From contig CBFGRV010000016.1 of the NCBI GenBank assembly GCA_965651265.1, positions 8,433 to 72,432 on the forward strand: a stretch of DNA of 64,000 nt, in the 5' to 3' direction. The notes beneath the pieces are model-generated. The model ran no database searches and was not told the DNA's origin. It saw nothing but the letters and a program-made list of their open reading frames with translations. Both the position numbers and the translations under genes were made by a program. This document shows positions 43,024 through 52,197 of the stretch, piece by piece (the first letter of the stretch is position 1; each line of letters begins with the position of its first letter). This stretch comes from CBFGRV01 sp965651265. GTDB taxonomy: Bacteria > Bacteroidota > Rhodothermia > Rhodothermales > VXPQ01.

Positions 43024-43842
43024 ATGCAAACGCCAGCCAATCGATCCGGCTCCATCGTGCTAGCCAGAGACGTCGACGTCGAGATCGACGGCGTCTCAAT
43101 CTTGCATAAGGTCGGATTCGAGATGGAGAGCGGTGGCCTTTATGGCCTTGTCGGGCCAAACGGAAGCGGCAAGACGACGCTCATGCGGGCCCTTTCCGGA
43201 GTCTTGCCATTCAGGGGCGAGATCCTGCTTCAAGGTCGGCCTATCGGTTCGTGGAAGCCACGGGAGCTTGCACGGGAGATGGCGTTCGTCCGGCAACACA
43301 TCCCGTTGTCATTTGATTTCTCGGTATCAGAGCTGGTCTTGATGGGCCGAACGCCGCATAAAGGATGGCTCGCCGGCTACGACGACGATGACCGCGATCG
43401 CCTTGAAGAGGCGCTACGACGCGTCGATCTTATAGGCTTCGAAGCCCGGAGCGTTCTTTCGCTCAGCGGAGGCGAGCTCCAGCGCGTCTTCCTGGCGCAG
43501 GCCCTCGTACAGGAGGCGCGGATCTTACTGCTCGACGAGCCTATCGCTCACCTTGACGTGCACTACCAGTTCGGATTCATGGAGCTCGTGTCGGAGCTCG
43601 TGCAGCACGGGCACACCGCCTTAGTCGTATTCCACGATCTGGAGATGGCCGCACGCTATTCGGATACGGTCCTGGTTATGGCGGGTGGACGACTCATCGC
43701 CGCCGGTGCGCCGGAAGACGTGATCACGAGCGACATTATCGCGCGGGTGTTTCGAATGGAGGCTTCTATACATCCGACGGCCGAGGGCCTGCACATCATT
43801 TACCATGCACCGATTGACCGACTGATCCCGGCGCCACAATGA
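43024..43842 (+). CDS. FecE/BtuD-like ABC transporter ATP-binding protein (probable cobalamin import)
   Basis: 272 residues from the ATG at 43024; an ATG at 42988 is possible. Walker A GPNGSGKTT, signature LSLSGGELQRV, Walker B ILLLDEPIAHLD and H-loop VVFHDLEM are intact. The insert FVRQHIPLSFDFSVSELVLMGRTPHKG is typical of siderophore, haem and B12 importers. Its stop overlaps the cobalamin adenosyltransferase start (ATGA), which favours B12 over iron as cargo. No permease or binding-protein gene is adjacent. Confidence 0.85.
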   Translation: MQTPANRSGSIVLARDVDVEIDGVSILHKVGFEMESGGLYGLVGPNGSGKTTLMRALSGVLPFRGEILLQGRPIGSWKPRELAREMAFVRQHIPLSFDFSVSELVLMGRTPHKGWLAGYDDDDRDRLEEALRRVDLIGFEARSVLSLSGGELQRVFLAQALVQEARILLLDEPIAHLDVHYQFGFMELVSELVQHGHTALVVFHDLEMAARYSDTVLVMAGGRLIAAGAPEDVITSDIIARVFRMEASIHPTAEGLHIIYHAPIDRLIPAPQ

Positions 43843-44390
43843 AGATATACACACGAACCGGAGACAAAGGAACGACTGCCCTGTTTGGAGGAGGCCGCGT
43901 CTCGAAGTCACATCCGCGCATCGAGGCGTACGGAACGGTGGACGAGGCGAATTCGGTCATTGGCCTGGCCCGTGCTCATCTGTCGCATGCTGCTGTTCGA
44001 GCTCACGAGTATCTTGACGTAATCCAGGCTGATCTATTCACGTTGGGCGCCGACCTCGCTACGCCTGCCGACTCACGGGCACGAACCGTCCGCCTCGAAG
44101 AGGAGCACGTGGAGCGCCTGGAACGCTGGATCGATGAGCTCGAGATGGAGCTTGCCCCGCTCAAGCACTTCATCCTACCGGGAGGGTCTCCTGCGGGCGC
44201 TGTGCTTCATGTGGCGCGAACCACGTGCCGGCGGGCGGAACGTCTGGCCGTCAAGGCGGCCGAGGATGACGACATCTCGCCGATCACGTTCACCTACCTG
44301 AATCGCCTTTCCGATTTCCTGTTCGTTCTTGCCCGTTGGGTAAACGCTCAGGAAGGCGTGGAAGAGACGAAATGGAGCGGCCGAACGTAA
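43839..44390 (+). CDS. cob(I)yrinic acid a,c-diamide / cobalamin adenosyltransferase (PduO type)
   Basis: 183 residues. The ATP-binding N-terminus MKIYTRTGDKGTTALFGGGR is diagnostic of the PduO type, as are EAYGTVDEANSVIG, FILPGGSPAGAVLHVARTTC, RRAERL and YLNRLSDFLFVLAR. It attaches the adenosyl group of ATP to cobalt, making coenzyme B12. It overlaps the upstream ABC ATPase by 4 bp, linking vitamin uptake and activation. Confidence 0.94.
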   Translation: MKIYTRTGDKGTTALFGGGRVSKSHPRIEAYGTVDEANSVIGLARAHLSHAAVRAHEYLDVIQADLFTLGADLATPADSRARTVRLEEEHVERLERWIDELEMELAPLKHFILPGGSPAGAVLHVARTTCRRAERLAVKAAEDDDISPITFTYLNRLSDFLFVLARWVNAQEGVEETKWSGRT

Positions 44391-44398
44391 CATTTTGA

Positions 44399-44431
44399 TT
44401 TGCGATCAACCCTCCTAAGGGTGTAAGTTTG
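44399..44431 (+). promoter_or_regulatory. Bacteroidota-type promoter for the M23 peptidase gene
   Basis: TTTG at 44399-44402, then 21 nt, then TAAGTTTG at 44424-44431: a full match to TTTG / TAnnTTTG. A small hairpin (ACCCT/AGGGT, 44409-44422) lies inside the spacer. The predicted leader to the ATG at 44573 is about 135 bases long. Confidence 0.55.
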
Positions 44432-44572
44432 GGCGACTTGTACTTAACACCCCGGCCTCTCTAGACGATACTCTCCATAACGGGGGCCATTCCAAGCAGC
44501 GCCTACTAGTACCCCACCACCCACTCTGCGCCGCCGGGTCCCTGACGTAAACGCCATACGTCCAGGAAACTC

Positions 44573-45904
44573 ATGCCGAAATACGTGAAGTACGTCGCGC
44601 TGGGCGCCGTCGTGGGGGCGCTCTGCGTCGTCGCGTTGCGAGTGAGCGCCGAACAGCCGGTTTTTCAGACAGCTTCTCTGCCTCACTCTGATCAACAGGC
44701 AGATGTGGCGGCAGGCCCCGAGGCGCCCTCGGATCCCGTACTAGAGCCGGACGATTACGGGATCATCGCGCAGGGTTTTGAGGTGCTCGAGCACCGCATC
44801 CGACGAAATGAGACATTCGCCGAAATTCTGACGGCGCACAATGTGCCCTATCCGGAGATCGTTAGGGTGGCTGACATGGCGCGGCCGCAATTCGATGTCC
44901 GGCGTATGCAGGCCGGCCGGCCGATTCGGATCTATCGAGATTCGCTTGAGACAGCGAGGTATCTCATCTACGAGCAGGATGCAGTGAATTTCGTGGTCTT
45001 CGACCTGGCCGACTCCGCACGAGTCTACGAGGGCGCCCGCGAGGTTACCGTAGAGCGCAAGCGCCTGGAAGGGGAGATTTACAGCTCCCTGTATGAGACG
45101 CTCGGTGGCCAGGAACTGGCACCATCTCTCGTTCCCGTTCTCGCGGGAGAGCTTTCGGAGGTCTTCGCCTGGCAGATCGATTTCTTCCGGATCCAGAAGG
45201 GGGACGCCTTCACGGTCATCTACGAAGAGAAATCCATCGATGGCGAGCCGGTCGGAATCGGGCGGATTCTCGCGGCGCGGTTCGAGCATCGAGGCAAGGA
45301 CTATCTGGGCTTTTATTTCGACGAGGGAGAGCGGCCCGATTTCTATGATGAAGAGGGCAACTCGCTGCGGAAGGCTTTTCTCAAGGCCCCCTTGAAATAC
45401 AAGCGGATCAGCTCCCGCTACACCAAGCGTCGCTTCCATCCCGTCCAGAAGCGATACAAGCCCCATCTCGGCACGGACTATGCCGCCGATCCGGGCACAC
45501 CCATTCATACGGTGGGAGATGGCGTCGTTCTGGAAGCCCGATATGCACGTGGGAACGGCAACTACGTGAAAATCCGCCACAATGCGACCTACACGACGCA
45601 GTACCTGCACATGTCTCGCATCGCGAAGGGGATCCGTCCGGGTGTGACGGTCAAGCAGGGGCAGGTGATCGGATACGTCGGCAGCACGGGCCTGGCTACC
45701 GGGCCGCACCTTTGCTTCCGGTACTGGAAGAATGGCCGGCAGATCGACCCGTTCACGGACGAGATTCCATCGGCGCATCCGGTGGACCCCGAACTCAGGG
45801 ACGAGTTCTTCGAGCTTAGAGAGAGGATGATGCCGCAACTCATGAGCACCTCATCGGTATTCATCGCCGACGGGGACGCCGGAGAGACAGGGGACATCCT
45901 CTAG
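44573..45904 (+). CDS. M23-family murein endopeptidase
   Basis: 443 residues. An N-terminal hydrophobic segment (YVALGAVVGALCVVALRVSA) places it in the periplasm. An OapA/LysM-like region (RRNETFAEILTAHNVPYPEI) and a beta-rich middle lead to the LytM domain: KPHLGTDYAADPGTPI, VKIRHNATYTTQYLHMSRI and TGLATGPHLCFRYWKNGRQI. The first metal site (HxxxD) and the catalytic histidine are present; the second HxH motif reads HLC, with cysteine at the last zinc ligand. HLC is a form I have often seen in Bacteroidota members. It probably cuts peptidoglycan cross-links during growth. Confidence 0.9.
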   Translation: MPKYVKYVALGAVVGALCVVALRVSAEQPVFQTASLPHSDQQADVAAGPEAPSDPVLEPDDYGIIAQGFEVLEHRIRRNETFAEILTAHNVPYPEIVRVADMARPQFDVRRMQAGRPIRIYRDSLETARYLIYEQDAVNFVVFDLADSARVYEGAREVTVERKRLEGEIYSSLYETLGGQELAPSLVPVLAGELSEVFAWQIDFFRIQKGDAFTVIYEEKSIDGEPVGIGRILAARFEHRGKDYLGFYFDEGERPDFYDEEGNSLRKAFLKAPLKYKRISSRYTKRRFHPVQKRYKPHLGTDYAADPGTPIHTVGDGVVLEARYARGNGNYVKIRHNATYTTQYLHMSRIAKGIRPGVTVKQGQVIGYVGSTGLATGPHLCFRYWKNGRQIDPFTDEIPSAHPVDPELRDEFFELRERMMPQLMSTSSVFIADGDAGETGDIL

Positions 45905-45947
45905 AAGCTGCTCCGGGTGTCGCCGCGCCTCGAAACACGAGAGAGAC

Positions 45948-46436
45948 GTGGAGATACCGATGAAGCAGAAGTCGCAGACGCCTGCTCCGCAAGACCACAT
46001 GTCCGCGAAGCAGCGGAAGTTCTTCGAAACCACGCAGCGTGCTGCTCGGAGTGTCATCCGTCGCCGTGCGCGCGTGCTGCGCCTGACTCGAGACGCCTAC
46101 GTAAAGCTCGGGGCTGCCGATGGCGTCATGGCCCGCGTCGCCGATGACCTTCGCACGATGCTCCGTCTGGCCGGAGCGTGGGCGCGACGCGAATATACCA
46201 TAGTCCCCTGGAAGACGATGCTCTACATCGTCGCGGCGATCATCTACTTCGTCAATCCAATCGATCTCATCCCCGACATCCTCACCGGGATAGGCTTCGT
46301 CGACGACGCTGCCGTGGTGGCGGCGGTGGTCCGTGCCGTCCATGCCCAGCTCGATGCCTTCCGGGAGTGGGAGCGGCGGAAGTTGGATGGGCAGGATTTC
46401 GCCGGGGACGCCAAGTCACTTCCTGCCGCCGCGTAG
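45948..46436 (+). CDS. YkvA-family (DUF1232) protein
   Basis: 162 residues. The DUF1232 core is YIVAAIIYFVNPIDLIPDIL followed by GIGFVDDAAVV, two short membrane-associated helices around the NPIDLIPD motif. The N-terminal 60 residues are basic and helical. The role of the family is unclear. It follows the M23 gene by 43 bp and precedes the transporter pair. Confidence 0.85.
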   Translation: MEIPMKQKSQTPAPQDHMSAKQRKFFETTQRAARSVIRRRARVLRLTRDAYVKLGAADGVMARVADDLRTMLRLAGAWARREYTIVPWKTMLYIVAAIIYFVNPIDLIPDILTGIGFVDDAAVVAAVVRAVHAQLDAFREWERRKLDGQDFAGDAKSLPAAA

Positions 46437-46524
46437 TTCCACCGATATAATTACAAGCTGCATTCAACCGCTGAGGGCAGGGCGCGTAGTCGCAAGGATC
46501 CGCCTTTCACCGTTCAGCGGAAGA

Positions 46525-47871
46525 ATGCTTAAAGACATTTTTTATCGGCAGTTCGCCGATATCCGACGAGAGGAATGGCCGACGGCACTCATGCTGTCGG
46601 CATATTTCTTTTTGGTGATCGCCACCTTCTGGATCCTTAAGCCGCTCAAGCGCGGCGTGATCGTCAACTACTTCGGTGACGATCCCATTCAATTCCTCGG
46701 GATGACGTTCGGGGGCGCCGAATCGGAGCAGATCGGAAAGATCCTGAACATGATCGCGGTCTACCTGATCGTGATCCTGTTCACCTATCTGGCACGGAGA
46801 TTTGCCCGGCACCACCTCACGCTCATTTTCGCAGTGATCTTCTCCGCCAGCTTTGTGCTTTTTGCTGCCCTCGTGGAGGAGCCTGGCGAGGTCGTAGTCT
46901 GGTCGTTCTACGTGTTTGGCGACATGTTCAATACGGTGATGGTGGCGCTCTTCTGGGCGTTCACCAACGACGTGGTTCAGGCCGAACAGGCCAAGCGATC
47001 CTATGGAATCATCGGTCTGGGTGGCGTTCTCGGTGGATTTGTGGGCGCAACAGTAGTTAATACGTCGGTGGAATCGTTCGGACGGGCCCCCCTCCTGCTC
47101 TTCTGCATTGCGCCTATGGTGATTATCGTGGCCATCGCGTACGCCGTGCACGCGAGAACCAGGCGGATGGGCGGCAAGGGCAGCAGCGATGGGCCGGCAG
47201 CGCCAGGCCGTTCTGTCTCAACGGCGCTCGAGGGAGCCAGGCTCGTCTTCTCGTCGAAGTACCTGCTCGCGATCATGGGCATCATCGCGACCTACGAACT
47301 CGTCTCGAACATTATCGACTTCCAGCTCGCAGCCACGGTTGAGAGTCAAATCCAGGAGAACCTGGCCAAGGATTCCTTCTTCGCTCTGGTCGGCCAAATC
47401 GTAGGGATCGTGTCGATTGGTGTCCAACTTCTCTTGACGGCCTTCATCATGAAGCGGTTCGGCGTGAAGGTGGCCCTGCTCTTCCTGCCTGTGGCCGTCC
47501 TGATCGGATCTGTCGGGTTCCTGGTCGTTCCCGGGCTCCTGTTCGCGGCCATGATGTCGGTGAGCGATAACGCACTGAACTACTCCATCAACCAGTCAGC
47601 AAAGGAGGCCCTCTACGTCCCGACGTCACGGGACGTGAAATACAAGGCGAAGGCATTTCTGGATATGTTCGTGCAGCGAGCGGCGAAGGTCGCTTCCGTA
47701 TTCTTGAACCTTCTGTTCGCTTCCCTTTTTGTGAGCGGCGTGCGATGGCTTTCGCTGGTCGTGCTGGCTATGTTAGGCCTCTGGGTGCAGCTCGCCCGCT
47801 ATGTGGGCGGACGATTCGACAAGAAGGCGAGCGAAGCAGAGGTGGCGGCGCAGGCGGGGCCGAAAGGATGA
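46525..47871 (+). CDS. NTP/NDP-exchange-transporter-like MFS protein, copy 1
   Basis: 448 residues from the ATG at 46525 (MLKDIFYRQFADIRREEWPT). About 12 hydrophobic helices with ATFWILKPLKRGVIVNYFGD, the VWSFYVFGDMFNTVMVALFW block and the C-terminal NALNYSINQSAKEALYVPTS, all shared with the ATP/ADP translocase (TlcA/Npt) relatives found in free-living bacteria. In obligate intracellular bacteria such proteins exchange host ATP for ADP; in free-living ones the substrate is unknown. It is followed by a paralogue in the same orientation. Confidence 0.85.
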   Translation: MLKDIFYRQFADIRREEWPTALMLSAYFFLVIATFWILKPLKRGVIVNYFGDDPIQFLGMTFGGAESEQIGKILNMIAVYLIVILFTYLARRFARHHLTLIFAVIFSASFVLFAALVEEPGEVVVWSFYVFGDMFNTVMVALFWAFTNDVVQAEQAKRSYGIIGLGGVLGGFVGATVVNTSVESFGRAPLLLFCIAPMVIIVAIAYAVHARTRRMGGKGSSDGPAAPGRSVSTALEGARLVFSSKYLLAIMGIIATYELVSNIIDFQLAATVESQIQENLAKDSFFALVGQIVGIVSIGVQLLLTAFIMKRFGVKVALLFLPVAVLIGSVGFLVVPGLLFAAMMSVSDNALNYSINQSAKEALYVPTSRDVKYKAKAFLDMFVQRAAKVASVFLNLLFASLFVSGVRWLSLVVLAMLGLWVQLARYVGGRFDKKASEAEVAAQAGPKG

Positions 47872-47926
47872 CGGTCGAGGCGAGAGGCGCCGGGATCGGC
47901 CTCAACCTGATGCAGGTAAGCCACGC

Positions 47927-49276
47927 ATGCTACGAGAGATTTTCTACCGGCAGTTTGCGGACATTCGTCCGCACGAGTGGCCGCGCGCCCTGTCGCTCTC
48001 GCTCTTCTTCTTCCTGATCATTGCGACCTACTGGATCCTGAAGCCCGTCAAACGGGCGCTCATCATCAATCATTTCCAGGAGGATCCGCTCGAGCTGCTG
48101 GGCATCACGCTGACGGGTGCCCAGGCTGAACAGCTCGGAAAGGTGCTGAATCTGGTCGCCGTGTACGTGGTCGTCGTGCTGTTCGTCCGGCTTTCTCGGA
48201 GGCTCGCCCGCCACCATCTCGTACAGATCTTTGCGCTTAGCTTCGGTGCCCTGTTCGTCGTCTTCTCTCGCACCATCCATAGCGGCAGTGACGTGATGGT
48301 GTGGTCGTTTTACATCGTCGGAGACATGTTCAATACGGCGATGGTGGCCATCTTCTGGGCCTTCACCGGCGACATCGTGCATTCCGAGGAGGCAAAGCGG
48401 ACATTCGGCCTGATTGGGTTCGGCGGGGTCCTCGGTGGCTTTCTAGGTGCGACGCTCGTGAGCTCGGGCGTGATGACACTTGGCCGCGCGACGCTGTTGG
48501 CTATCTGCGTTGCGCCGATGGTGATCATCAGCGTTCTCGCCCATGCGATTCATCGCCGGGCGGCCGAGAGGGATCACGAACCCGAAGACGCTCCCGCCGC
48601 CTCAGAGAGCAGGCAGAGCGCGGCGACGGAGGGTATGCGCCTTGTACTGGGCTCGAGATATCTGCTCGCAATTGCCGGGCTGATCGCCTTCTACGAGTTG
48701 GTATCGAACGTGATTGATTTCCAGCTCTCCGCGATGGTCGAGCTCACCATCCCCCACTCGCTGCAGCGTGATGCATTCTTCGGTCGAATCGGACAGATCG
48801 TCGGCGTGGTTTCGATGCTGGTGCAGTTTTTCCTCACGAGCTTCATCCTCAGGCGTTTTGGGGTTCGGGTTGCCCTTTCGTTCCTGCCTCTGGCCATCCT
48901 GGCGGCCACGGCAGGCTTTCTGCTCATGCCGCTCCTCGTCTTTGCGGCATCGATGTCCGTGGCGGACAATGCACTCAACTACTCCATCAACCAATCGGCC
49001 CGGGAAGCACTTTACATCCCCACGTCGAAGGATGCCAAGTACAAAGCGAAGGCATTCATCGACATGTTCATCCAGAGGCTGGCGAAGGTCGTTTCCGTAG
49101 CGCTGAATCTGGTCTTTTCGGTGGCCTTCGTGAGCGGGGTACGCTGGCTGTCGTTGGTGGTTATCGTAATGCTGATCGCGTGGGTCGGCCTCGTGCGTTA
49201 CGTGGGCCGGGGATTCCGAAAGGCCGAGGAACGAACGGCCATGGAGGAGGCCCAGGCTGCTAATCGCGCACGTTGA
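47927..49276 (+). CDS. NTP/NDP-exchange-transporter-like MFS protein, copy 2
   Basis: 449 residues from the ATG at 47927 (MLREIFYRQFADIRPHEWPR). It aligns end to end with the preceding gene without large gaps: ATYWILKPVKRALIINHFQE, VWSFYIVGDMFNTAMVAIFW, NALNYSINQSAREALYIPTS, with differences concentrated in loops and the central hydrophilic linker. The pair is a tandem duplication kept long enough to diverge. Its 3' end overlaps the convergent kinase-fold gene by 17 bp. Confidence 0.85.
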   Translation: MLREIFYRQFADIRPHEWPRALSLSLFFFLIIATYWILKPVKRALIINHFQEDPLELLGITLTGAQAEQLGKVLNLVAVYVVVVLFVRLSRRLARHHLVQIFALSFGALFVVFSRTIHSGSDVMVWSFYIVGDMFNTAMVAIFWAFTGDIVHSEEAKRTFGLIGFGGVLGGFLGATLVSSGVMTLGRATLLAICVAPMVIISVLAHAIHRRAAERDHEPEDAPAASESRQSAATEGMRLVLGSRYLLAIAGLIAFYELVSNVIDFQLSAMVELTIPHSLQRDAFFGRIGQIVGVVSMLVQFFLTSFILRRFGVRVALSFLPLAILAATAGFLLMPLLVFAASMSVADNALNYSINQSAREALYIPTSKDAKYKAKAFIDMFIQRLAKVVSVALNLVFSVAFVSGVRWLSLVVIVMLIAWVGLVRYVGRGFRKAEERTAMEEAQAANRAR

Positions 49277-50903
49277 CGGCCGCCGCCCGTTCGACCCCAA
49301 CCACTTCCCACGTCGAGCGCACCCTGCGGATGTAGACGGTCGTCACCCCACGCTGCTTCACGGCTATGTCGAGGGCAAGGTAGTCGGAGTCGGATTCCGG
49401 TATCCGGACTTCGGTTCCAACAAGTGGCGTCGGCGCGCCGAGCATCGTGCGCACGCCCGTGTGGTTTTCGAAGGCGTACCATGATGCCGTCTTCGGACGA
49501 TCCGCCGACGCGAATCCGTGCTTGACCGGGAGATCTACGAAGGTGAGTAGACCGTCTACGACCGCGAAGCGATCGAGCCCGCCCGCAAAGTCTAAATAGC
49601 GCCGACCAATACGTTCCCTCCTTCCCATCAGTAGCTCCAGCAGGCGGTCGGCGGCCGCAGGATCTGAGTAATGCCCGGCCTCGATAACCGCTCGCAGCTC
49701 CTTCTCCGTGAAATGCATGATCTGCCTGGCAGCCCAAAATGCGTCGGCTGCATCCATCCGCCGGAAAGCCGCATTCGGATACTGAGGACGCCATTTCTCC
49801 GGATCGAAGTGGCGGATGTCGAGCCGCCCGACGGCCGGCGGATTGTCGTACTCGATAGCCGCCCAGTGCAGGCCGGCGATGCCCAGCGATAGGGCACGCT
49901 TGAGGATGGAGCCGAACTGGATCGCGTATTCGAAGCTATCCCACCGAGGCCGAAGTCCGACCGACCCGGCCCCGAACGTGGACCCAAAATCGATGAGATG
50001 GTGGCGAACGAACCGGCGACCATTCTCTTCGACGAGCACATCTAGTGTGTTGGGCGCGCGTGTATCCGTATGGTTTATCCAGGCAGCGATGAGGCGGAGG
50101 CCACGCAACTCCCTCCTGCTCTCATGTGGAAACACGTCGTTGGCGTCATCGGGCCGCGTTCCGTAATACAAAAACGGTCCCAATGGCTTCCCCTCGATGA
50201 ACTTGCTGGCAAGCGCCCGCAGACGCCCATCGGGATAGCGTGCCGCCTGAGTGAGCAGCTCGTCGACTAGCTCCTCGGTTATTCGATCGTCCGCGTCCTC
50301 TTCGCCAATCGCCGCCAGATCCTCTTTCGTCGCGGCCACAAGGCGTTCTCGCTCAAAAGTGATGGCGTTGTTTTCCGGCACGTTGTAACCGAGCGCGTGC
50401 AACAGGCGCGTGGCTACGGCCTCCGCTCCACTGGCCAGCTCGATGAACTCGGGCGGGTCGAATTTGAGGAGGTAGCGTTCTCCGATAGCATCCACGATCT
50501 CCAATCCGGCCGTCTTCCCCTCCGTCTTTCCGGACACCACTTTCCAGGGACCTTTTTCGGAGGGGCCACGGCCCGAACCGGGGCCTGCACGCAGCTCGCC
50601 GAAGGCAAGCCGCCGGTGATAGTGACGGTTCGTGTACCAACTCGAGTTGGGCACCTCCCCCAACGTGTTCACGTTCAGCGCCGGTCCTTCATACTCTGCC
50701 GGCGTCCCAAACGTGTTGATCCAGAAATCGTAATAGTCGCCGATGGACCACGGGCGGGGTGGCGGCATGTCGAGGCGGTCGGGGTCTTCGGTGAGGGGGT
50801 CATCCGGAAGGAAGACCTGGCCTGCGCTTTGCCGGGGTATCGCGCCCAGCACTACCAGGCCAAGAATCATCCAGTACTCCCTTCGAGCTCCCCGACGCCG
50901 CAT
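49260..50903 (-). CDS. exported kinase-fold protein of unknown function
   Basis: 547 residues. An N-terminal hydrophobic segment (YWMILGLVVLGAIPRQSAGQ) is a probable signal peptide. NTLGEVPNSSWYTNRHYHRR opens a conserved block. Kinase-like elements follow in order: WKVVSGKTEGKTAGLEIVD, lysine in RYLLKFDPP (K147), ASGAEAVATRLL (E161), WINHTDTRAPNTLDVLVEE with an HxDxxxxN catalytic loop (H278, D280, N285), and HHLIDFGSTFGAG with a DFG-type metal aspartate (D305). This resembles HipA and PI4K-like folds. The C-terminal 190 residues have no recognised domain. It starts 1 bp after the barrel gene stop. Target unknown. Confidence 0.72.
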   Translation of the reverse strand: MRRRGARREYWMILGLVVLGAIPRQSAGQVFLPDDPLTEDPDRLDMPPPRPWSIGDYYDFWINTFGTPAEYEGPALNVNTLGEVPNSSWYTNRHYHRRLAFGELRAGPGSGRGPSEKGPWKVVSGKTEGKTAGLEIVDAIGERYLLKFDPPEFIELASGAEAVATRLLHALGYNVPENNAITFERERLVAATKEDLAAIGEEDADDRITEELVDELLTQAARYPDGRLRALASKFIEGKPLGPFLYYGTRPDDANDVFPHESRRELRGLRLIAAWINHTDTRAPNTLDVLVEENGRRFVRHHLIDFGSTFGAGSVGLRPRWDSFEYAIQFGSILKRALSLGIAGLHWAAIEYDNPPAVGRLDIRHFDPEKWRPQYPNAAFRRMDAADAFWAARQIMHFTEKELRAVIEAGHYSDPAAADRLLELLMGRRERIGRRYLDFAGGLDRFAVVDGLLTFVDLPVKHGFASADRPKTASWYAFENHTGVRTMLGAPTPLVGTEVRIPESDSDYLALDIAVKQRGVTTVYIRRVRSTWEVVGVERAAAVNVRD

Positions 50904-50904
50904 A

Positions 50905-52197
50905 TCAGAACTTGGAGCTAAGTATCAAATGAACCTGCATTCCCTCTTTGCTCCAGGCCACGTCGCCGCGCGCAATCCCGATCCGACCCGCTCGTAGTCG
51001 AACTCCACCCCCGTAGGAAGAATGCCAATCATCGATCGAGAATTCGTTGAGATCGGTATGGACCTGGCCTGCGTCTGCGAAGAGAGCCAGATCGGCGAAG
51101 AGCCAGACCTGCCACCGATATTCGACATTCACCATTGCGGCATGACGGTCTCGGAACCGAAAAAGGTGGAAACCCCGCAGCGTGTAGGCTCCGCCGAGAG
51201 CCGGTAGCATGTAAAGGGGTACCATGCCGTCGCCGGTGTGAGACATCGCAAGATACTCGCGAATGGCGAAGACATTGTGGCCGTGCCGAAAGGGGATGTA
51301 CTGCTGCGCCTGCAGAGTGACGCGCGTGAAGTCGACCGGCAGATCGTTCAACGAGACGTACCTCACGGCGTCTGCGACGGCATACACACCGCGGTCGGTG
51401 GCCAGGGGCATGCCGGTCACGTCGGGCTCGTTGTGCGTGAGGTACTCGAAGTGTCGCCGCCGTGCAGGCGGATCGCGGGAGTCCAGCCTGAGCCAGGCGC
51501 CGATGGCCAGATGTTGCGCATTCTTCTTGAGTGAAATGGCATCGATCAAAACGTCCGCTGCATTCGGATAATCGTCATCCTGGCCGGGGCCCGGTCGCGA
51601 GTCGATGTAGGCCGCGCGCAACCCGGTCGCCAGTCCCGGTCGGAGGCGAAGCTCTCCCATCCCGCCGAGGACGATCTCGTTGAGCCTGTAATTGGTGCGG
51701 TCCTCCAGAACGGATTCCCCCCCGAGACCATAGACGTCCTCCTCGGGCATGTGGCTATATCGGCCGTAGGCCAGGAGAGTGCCCTTACCTATCCGTCGAC
51801 CGCCTGCCACTCCGATTCCCCAATAGGCATCCAGGCTGGCGAGAAGATGGGCGCGAAGGATAGCGGCGTGCTGAAGCGTAAAGGGCTCGAACACGATGCC
51901 TCCGGAAATACCGGATCCTCGCTTGAGCCCTCCCAGGGCAGGCCGGAGGCCGTAGAAGCCCATCCCGCTACCTCTGTTCTCGACGCGGGTCTGTATGCCG
52001 CGCAGCATCCGCTCGAAGTGGCCCGGCTCGCTGGGTGGTTGAAGATTCTGAGCCTTCTCGAGCCGGAGGTTCCGCAGCCTTTCGGCACGCGTATCACCCG
52101 GCGCATCCCGGACGGGCGCCTCATTGACCTGCGCCCAGACAGGCAGCGTGACCAGACAACAAGCAGCCGACCAGAACCAGCCCCGGAAACGCATCAT
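50905..52197 (-). CDS. Omp85/BamA-like outer-membrane barrel without POTRA domains
   Basis: 430 residues with a signal peptide (FWSAACCLVTLPVWA). A short linker of about 60 residues leads directly to the barrel, so the usual POTRA repeats are absent. The family's loop-6 motif appears as ALGGAYTLRGFHLFRFRDR (LRGF in place of VRGF/LRGY), followed by MVNVEYRWQVWLFADLALFA and a last strand ending LILSSKF. Such POTRA-less barrels may export or anchor a partner. Its start overlaps the MscS gene stop (52194-52197), and the kinase-fold gene follows at once. Confidence 0.82.
   Translation of the reverse strand: MMRFRGWFWSAACCLVTLPVWAQVNEAPVRDAPGDTRAERLRNLRLEKAQNLQPPSEPGHFERMLRGIQTRVENRGSGMGFYGLRPALGGLKRGSGISGGIVFEPFTLQHAAILRAHLLASLDAYWGIGVAGGRRIGKGTLLAYGRYSHMPEEDVYGLGGESVLEDRTNYRLNEIVLGGMGELRLRPGLATGLRAAYIDSRPGPGQDDDYPNAADVLIDAISLKKNAQHLAIGAWLRLDSRDPPARRRHFEYLTHNEPDVTGMPLATDRGVYAVADAVRYVSLNDLPVDFTRVTLQAQQYIPFRHGHNVFAIREYLAMSHTGDGMVPLYMLPALGGAYTLRGFHLFRFRDRHAAMVNVEYRWQVWLFADLALFADAGQVHTDLNEFSIDDWHSSYGGGVRLRAGRIGIARGDVAWSKEGMQVHLILSSKF

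Noticed and set aside
45700..45730. HLC in place of HxH in the M23 peptidase
   Set aside because: I have often seen this change in M23 proteins of Bacteroidota, so it is not reported as a lost active site.
49260..49276. 17-bp overlap of two convergent genes
   Set aside because: Short 3' overlaps are ordinary in compact genomes and nothing else suggests regulation.
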